This document shows, one piece after another, positions 58,383 to 64,000 of a DNA stretch of 64,000 nt; within the stretch, counting starts at the first letter, position 1, and each line of letters starts with the position of its first letter. The notes below the pieces were generated by a model. The model saw only the letters and a list, made by a program, of their open reading frames with translations, did no database searches and had not been told where the DNA came from. Both the position numbers and the translations under genes were made by a program. This stretch comes from Lathyrus oleraceus (Eukaryota; Streptophyta; Magnoliopsida; Fabales; Fabaceae), in contig NC_066583.1 of assembly GCF_024323335.1 (NCBI RefSeq), forward strand, positions 358,304,377 through 358,368,376. Reading direction: 5' to 3'.

Positions 58383-61300
58383 ATCCATATCCACTCTGGA
58401 TCTTGTTGATAATAATTCTGCTACTGTTCATTATGACTTTGAAAATCCGATCTACCAAGCCGAGGATGGAAGTGAGGAAGATTGTGAAGTACCTGGAGAG
58501 CTTGCCAGACTGTTACTGCAAGAGGAAAGACTATACAGCCGCATGAGGAATCAATTGAGACTGTAAATCTGGGTACTGAAGTAGACAAGAAAGAAGTCAA
58601 AATAGGAGCAGGCTTGGGAAACAGTGTCAAAGAAAGATTGATTCAGATGTTACATGACTATATAGAGATTTTTGCTTGGTCTTATGAAGACATGCCAGGA
58701 CTGGATACTGATATAGTAGTGCATCATTTGCCAATGAAGGAAGATTGTCGTCCTGTTAAGCAAAAGGTTCGTCGCATGCGTCCTGAAATGTCTGAGAAAA
58801 TCAAAACCGAGGTTATGAAACAATTTGATGCAGGTTTTCTGGCTGTTACTTCTTATCCTCAATGGGTTGCTAATGTGGTACCAGTGCCAAAGAAGGATGG
58901 TAAGGTGCGAATGTGTGTAGATTACAGAGATTTGAATAAAGCGAGTCCCAAAGATGACTTTCCACTTCCGCACATTGATGTTCTGGTAGATAACACCGCT
59001 CAACACAAGGTATTCTCATTCATGGATGGATTCTCAGGTTATAACCAGATTAAGATGGCACCTGAAGACATGGAGAAAACTACGTTTGTGACGCAATGGG
59101 GCACTTTCTGTTACAAAGTAATGCCATTCGGTTTAAAGAATGCAGGGGCAACATACCAGCGTGCTATGGTGGTTTTGTTCCATGATATGATCCATCATGA
59201 AATAGAGGTATATGTGGATGACATGATAGCCAGATCTCATACTGAAGAAGAACATCTCGATCATTTATACAAACTGTTTGAGAGGTTGAAGAAATACAAG
59301 TTGAGATTGAACACGAACAAATGCACCTTTGGAGTAAGATCCGGTAAACTCTTGGGCTTTATTGTCAGTGGTAAAGGAATTGAGGTTGACCCGGATAAGG
59401 TGAGAGCTATTCAAGAAATGCCAGTTCCCCGTACAGATAAAGAAGTCAGAGGTTTCTTGGGACGCTTGAATTACATTGCCTGATTTATCTCCCATTTGAC
59501 TGCTACCTGCAAACCCATCTTCAAGTTACTGAGGAAAAATCAAGAGATGATATGGAATGATGAATGCCAAGAAGCTTTTGACAAAATCAAGAAGTACCTC
59601 CAAGAACCTCCAATTCTGATGCCACCAGTTGAAGGAAGACCTCTAATCATGTATTTGACCGTGTTAGAAAATTCGATGGGGTGTGTGTTGGGGCAACATG
59701 ACGAGTCTGATCGAAAAGAGCATGCCATATACTACCTTAGTAAAAAGTTTACCGACTGTGAAACAAGATACTCATTGCTCGAGAAAACTTGCTGTGCTCT
59801 GGCTTGGGCTGCTCGCCGACTAAGACAGTATATGTTGAATCATACCACTTTATTGATTTCTAAGATGGATCCTATCAAATATATATTTGAGAAACCTGCC
59901 CTCTCCGGAAGAATAGCAAGATGGCAGATGATTTTAACAGAGTATGATATCCAATATACTACTCAAAAAGCAATCAAAGGAAGCGTGTTAGCTGATCATT
60001 TGGCTCATCAAGCAATTGATGATTACCAATCTATGAATTTTGAGTTCCCAGATGAAGATGTCATGCTTGTTACTGATTATGAAGAACCTAGACCAGATGA
60101 AGGACCCGAACTGGGATCCCGATGGACTATGGTTTTTGACGGATCTTCTAATGCGTTGGGCAATGGTGTTGGTGTTGTAATTATTTCTCCAGGGGTTGCC
60201 ATACGCCTTTCACTGCTAGACTATGTTTTGACTGTACCAACAATATGGCTGAATATGAAGCATGTATTTTGGGACTCAAGGCTGCTATAGACCTGAGAAT
60301 CAAGTTTTTGAGTGTGTACGGAGACTCAGCCTTAGTAATCAGTCAGATCAAAGGAGAATGGGACACTAAACATCCGAATCTCATCCCTTATCGAGAGCGG
60401 GTGTTGAAATTAATCCCATACTTTGAAGAGATTACATTCGAACATATTCCACGAGAAGAGAATCAGTTGGAAGACGCATTGGCTACCATGTCATCTATGT
60501 TCAGAGTCAGATGGGATGATGAAGCTCCCACGATCGCCATTGCACGATTAGATGAACCAGCATATTGTTATGAACTGAATACTGATGAAGTGGAAGAGAA
60601 ACCTTGGTTCCACGAAGTAAAAAGATATTTAGAAACTCAGGAATACCCTGAAGGGGCATCCATCAATGACAGAAAATTCCTGAGGAAGTTCTCCGCTAAA
60701 TTCTTTTTGAGTAATGGAGTATTATACAAACGTAATCATGATTCGACTTTGCTGCGCTGTGTGGATAAAAGGGAAGCAGAAAAGATTATGGAAGACATAC
60801 ACAACAGTACTTTTGGGACTCATTCTAGTGGACATACGATGGCCAAGAAGATTCTGAGATCAAGGTATTATTGGTCTACCATGGAAGCTGATTGCCACCG
60901 TCACTCCAGAACTTGCCACAAGTGCCAGATCTATGCGGACAAAGTACATGTACCTCATACTCCATTGAACATGTTGACAGCACCTTGGCCCTTTGCAATG
61001 TGGGGCATTGATATGATTGGAGAGATTAAACCTACTGCTTCTAATGGACATCGTTTCATTCTTGTTGCTATCGATTACTTTACAAAGTGGGTAGAGGCAG
61101 CCTCATTTGCTTCTATCACCAAGAATGTGGTGGAACGGTTCATCAAGAATAGTCTCATTTGTCGGTATGGCATTCCTGAAAGAGTTATCACTGATAATGG
61201 TACTAATTTGAACAACAAGATGATTACTGAACTCTGCACGCAGTTCAAAATAAAACACCATAACTCTTCTCCGTACCGGCCAAAGATGAATGGCGCCGTA

Positions 61301-61852
61301 GAAGCTGCTAATAAGAATATTAAGAAGATCATACAAAAGATGACAGTAACATATAAAGACTGGCATGAGATGTTACCCTTTGCTCTTCATGGTTATCACA
61401 CTTCAGTGCGCACTTCGACAGGGGCAACTCCTTTCTCTCTAGTCTACGGAATGGAAGCCATTTTACCAGTGGAAGTTCAGATTCCCTCTCTAAGAATTAT
61501 GAAAGATGCAGGCTTAGATGAAGATGAATGAATTCAGACTCGACTCGATCAGATAAATTTGATTGATGAAAAGAGACTTGCGGCTGTTTGTCATGGGCAG
61601 GTATATCAGAAGCGCATGATCCAGGCATTTAATAAAAAAGTCAAGAGACAGGTATATCAAATTGGCGACTTGGTAATAAAGCGTATCATTCTACCACAAG
61701 GTGGTTCTAGAGGCAAATGGACTCCCACATACGAAGGGCCGTTTGTAGTTAAGAAGGTATTCTCTGGTGGAGCCATGATGCTTGCTACAATGGATGGCGA
61801 AGACTTCCCACATCCCGTGAACGCAGATATAGTTAAAAAATACTACGCATAA
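58383..61852 (+). pseudogene. Ogre RT-RNase H-aRNH-integrase, copy B (broken)
   Basis: Same domains as copy A. Shared breaks: frame change near 58,526, TGA at 59,481-59,483, frame change near 60,195. Private: TGA at 61,529-61,531, after which the same frame continues through QTRLDQINLIDEKRL to 61,852. In the archaeal-type RNase H LADALA has become LEDALA, leaving the catalytic Asp. The RT part (58,560-59,566) is identical by eye to copy A, whereas the RNase H-integrase part differs at about 25 sites. Confidence 0.9.
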
Positions 61853-63995
61853 AAGAGACCCGCTAGGTCGACGTATCTAGGCAAAAGTAAGGGCACCCCG
61901 GCGAACCAAAAGGGTTCGGGCAAAAACTAGGGATAAACATATAAAAATGTACACCCGGCAAGTCGAAAACCTGAAAAGGCGGCTTGGGCAAGAAGGGGTA
62001 TCCTGGTGGACTGAAAACCTGAAAAGGCGGTCCAGGCAAAAATTAGGGATTAAAGCGTATGACTATGTCCCGTTCTAGGTCAGCTTCACCCAAGTCAAAG
62101 GGACTGAACAAGCCAATCACTTCTATCCGACAGCAGGAGATAAGAGGCTTGAAGACATAATGACAGTAGTGAAATTAAAATCAATAGGACTTTTTCTTCA
62201 TAGCTTTTTCTTTGTTTTCTTGACAATTTCCTCTTACTAGGATCTCTGTCTCCTTGTACTCAAATTTCCTGTTTATAGGCCCTCTTTCAAAATCGATACA
62301 ATTTTATTTCCAAAAAGATGCTTTTGTTTTACTTTCTCTGTTTTGTTTGCATAAACGTCCATTGATTTAATTCGAATTAATATATGCGTTTGAACATGAT
62401 TGATGTTTACCGAAAATACATGCATAAAATAGGAATAACAATTACTAAAAGACTTTAGGGTCGAGGATAAAGTCTAACCATGCTTTCCGATGAATCCAGT
62501 TGCTAATCCTATTCCCCAGCAAAACCAGTTATTTCCCAGAAGAAATTGGCATTACTAGACAAACTGGTCATCTCTTTTATCCCCCAGCCAGGTCTTGGTG
62601 AATATTTCTACCATCAGACAAGAAATCAAATACCCCTAGCTAAGAAAGGGTCATCAATACAAATATCTCCAACCAGAATATGGGGATTTATTTTCCCCTG
62701 GCAAACATTTTCAGACGCATAATTCATTCATGCATCATTTCGCATCATATACATGCATGCAATGTTCACATTTATTTTCACAAGCATAAAACATCTCATG
62801 CATCATGACATGGCATGAGGCTAACCTTTTTCAGGTTAATTATCCTCCCGATATAGTCAAAATAAAGGTTCATTCAGACGGACACCCTCATCGGTTACAT
62901 TTGAGATTCAGATGCATCTTTTAGATATAATCCATATGAATGTTCATTCTGATAAGCATTCTGACATCCTCCTAATGATGGCATCTTTAAGCCCATCCCG
63001 GACATTTATCGTGAGTACAACATATACAAACATTATCAGATATAGCCTAACGTATAGCTCATTCTGATTCAGCCTAACGTATGGCTCATTCAACTGTTCC
63101 AATACGGTCTAGCGTACGACCCATTTGGATGTTCATCTCCTCAGATACCACCTAGCGTACGGTACATTCTGAAGTGTAGTCTAGCGTATGACTACCCCTC
63201 TTATCATCAGATACAGCCTAACGGACGGCTCATTCTGCTACTCAGATACGATCTAGCGTACGATCCATTCTGATCTTTATTCCTCAGATACTACCTAGCG
63301 TACGGTACATTCTGAAGTGTAGTCTAGCGTACGACTACCTTTTATCATCAGATACAGCCAAACGGACGGCTCATTCTGCTACTCAGATACGATCTAGCGT
63401 ACGATCCATTCTGACCTTTATTTCTCCAGATACAGCCTAACGGACGGCTCATTCTGCTACTCAGATACGATCTAGCGTATGATCCGGTCTGATCTTCCAT
63501 CCCCAGTGAAGTCACCCGCCTAATGGACGACTCATTCTGCTACTCAGATACGATCTAGCGTACGATCCATTCTGATCTTTACCTCTCCAGATGCAGCCTA
63601 ACGGACGGTTCATTCTGCAATTCAGATACGATCTAGCGTATGATCCATTCTGATCCTTTATCCCCAGCAGTGTATGACCCATTCGGATCCTTATCTCATC
63701 AGGTTCAGCTCACCCTAATATCACCTAATGGATGACTCATTATACGGTCTAGCGTAAGACCCAGTATGACACCCATGTCTTCAGATATGGTCTAATGTAC
63801 GACGCACTCTGAAGCCTCCATCCTCATACTTTCTGGATGGCATCTTTAAGCCCATCTCCATCAAGACTAACTTTTAATTAACAAGCGCAAATTTTTGGGG
63901 CATTCTAAGTGTTCAATAATCTTCCACCTCCAGATCACGAATGGCATACATACCATTCTAACTCTCTCGGTTTATGAATATTGAACAGGGGCAGT
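61853..63995 (+). other. Ogre 3' UTR, copy B
   Basis: Same plan as copy A: hairpin-capable sequences at 61,902-62,034, the covarying inverted-repeat array at about 63,036-63,813 and the purine tract at 63,984-63,995. Only a few substitutions separate it from copy A. Confidence 0.8.
63036..63813 (+). repeat. Array of covarying short inverted repeats, copy B
   Basis: Unit-by-unit match to the copy A array with rare changes (CAGATACAGCC for CAGATATAGCC at one unit). All paired arm types seen in A occur here. The near identity means the array predates the A/B duplication. Confidence 0.85.
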
Positions 63996-64000
63996 TGTCA
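63996..64000 (+). repeat. First five bases of Ogre LTR 3
   Basis: TGTCA follows AACAGGGGCAGT exactly as at 50,913. The third LTR therefore starts at the window edge; whether another internal region follows cannot be seen. Confidence 0.85.

Larger units (their letters stand above)
50913..64000 (+). mobile_element. Ogre-type Ty3 element, copy B (3' LTR cut by window end)
   Basis: LTR 2, internal region 52,821-63,995 and the first five bases of LTR 3 (63,996-64,000). Same layout as copy A. By eye the internal regions are about 99% identical, with uneven divergence. Copy B shares a set of disabling changes with A and has its own: a one-base gain near 56,036 in gag, a TAA at 57,719-57,721 in protease, and a TGA replacing a codon at 61,529-61,531 in integrase. 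Confidence 0.92.

Overview
The window looks like repeat-rich nuclear DNA of a legume, most likely the pea/vetch/lentil tribe (Fabeae). The evidence is a plant-type nuclear tRNA-Leu(CAA), a plant BMT5-like (DUF2431) gene with introns, and dense nested plant transposable elements, chiefly Tat/Ogre-type Ty3 elements, Ty1/copia, CACTA, hAT and a plant-mobile-domain (PMD) pseudogene. Nothing bacterial or organellar is visible. The species is an inference; no search was possible.

Layout. 1-5.1 kb: decayed copia fragments on both strands, one internally duplicated. 5.6 kb: tRNA-Leu(CAA), minus strand. 5.74-11.1 kb: first copy of a duplicated block holding a promoterless, multiply broken BMT5-like pseudogene, split by about 2.5 kb of MULE-like DNA and carrying a SINE-like insertion in its first intron. 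11.6-12.1 kb: copia gag remnant and CA-rich repeat. 12.35-16.49 kb: Ogre-type solo LTR with 5-bp target duplication. 16.5-18.9 kb: unresolved repeats. 18.95-24.05 kb: hAT transposase C-terminus interrupted by a young, apparently intact copia element (199-bp identical LTRs, TSD, 1,415-codon ORF). 24.5 kb: long (TA)n. 25.3-28.6 kb: PMD pseudogene interrupted by a 1.23-kb CACTA element. 29.74-33.1 kb: second block copy with an open, correctly phased three-exon BMT5-like gene and a TATA box, the only plausible host protein gene here. 33.5-37.77 kb: copia integrase remnant, a CCTTTTGC tandem repeat, an AT-rich LTR-like stretch and a SIRE-type LTR. 37,775-64,000: two Ogre-type elements head to tail sharing a middle LTR (LTR-internal-LTR-internal-LTR); the window ends 5 bases into the third LTR.

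The Ogre pair has the full Tat/Ogre plan: tRNA-Arg-like PBS, extra ORF1 before gag, gag-protease, a probable intron between protease and RT, RT, RNase H, a second archaeal-type RNase H, integrase and a long 3' UTR. Both copies share several of the same stops and frameshifts and each has private ones, so neither encodes a full set of proteins; the pattern suggests duplication of an already damaged element.

The most unusual signal is in the Ogre 3' UTR: about 20 short inverted repeats whose 8-nt centre is nearly constant while the flanking arms change together and stay complementary (AGCC/GGCT, GGTC/GACC, GATC/GATC, TACC/GGTA, GTAGTC/GACTAC). Upstream lie two two-tier hairpins with a constant CCT-GAAA-AGG centre and different outer stems. 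The LTRs use a similar design (GCTCGC-TAG-GCGAGC, CTTCGC-TAG-GCGAAG). This looks like a family of structured RNA or palindromic DNA elements and is the best candidate for an undescribed system.
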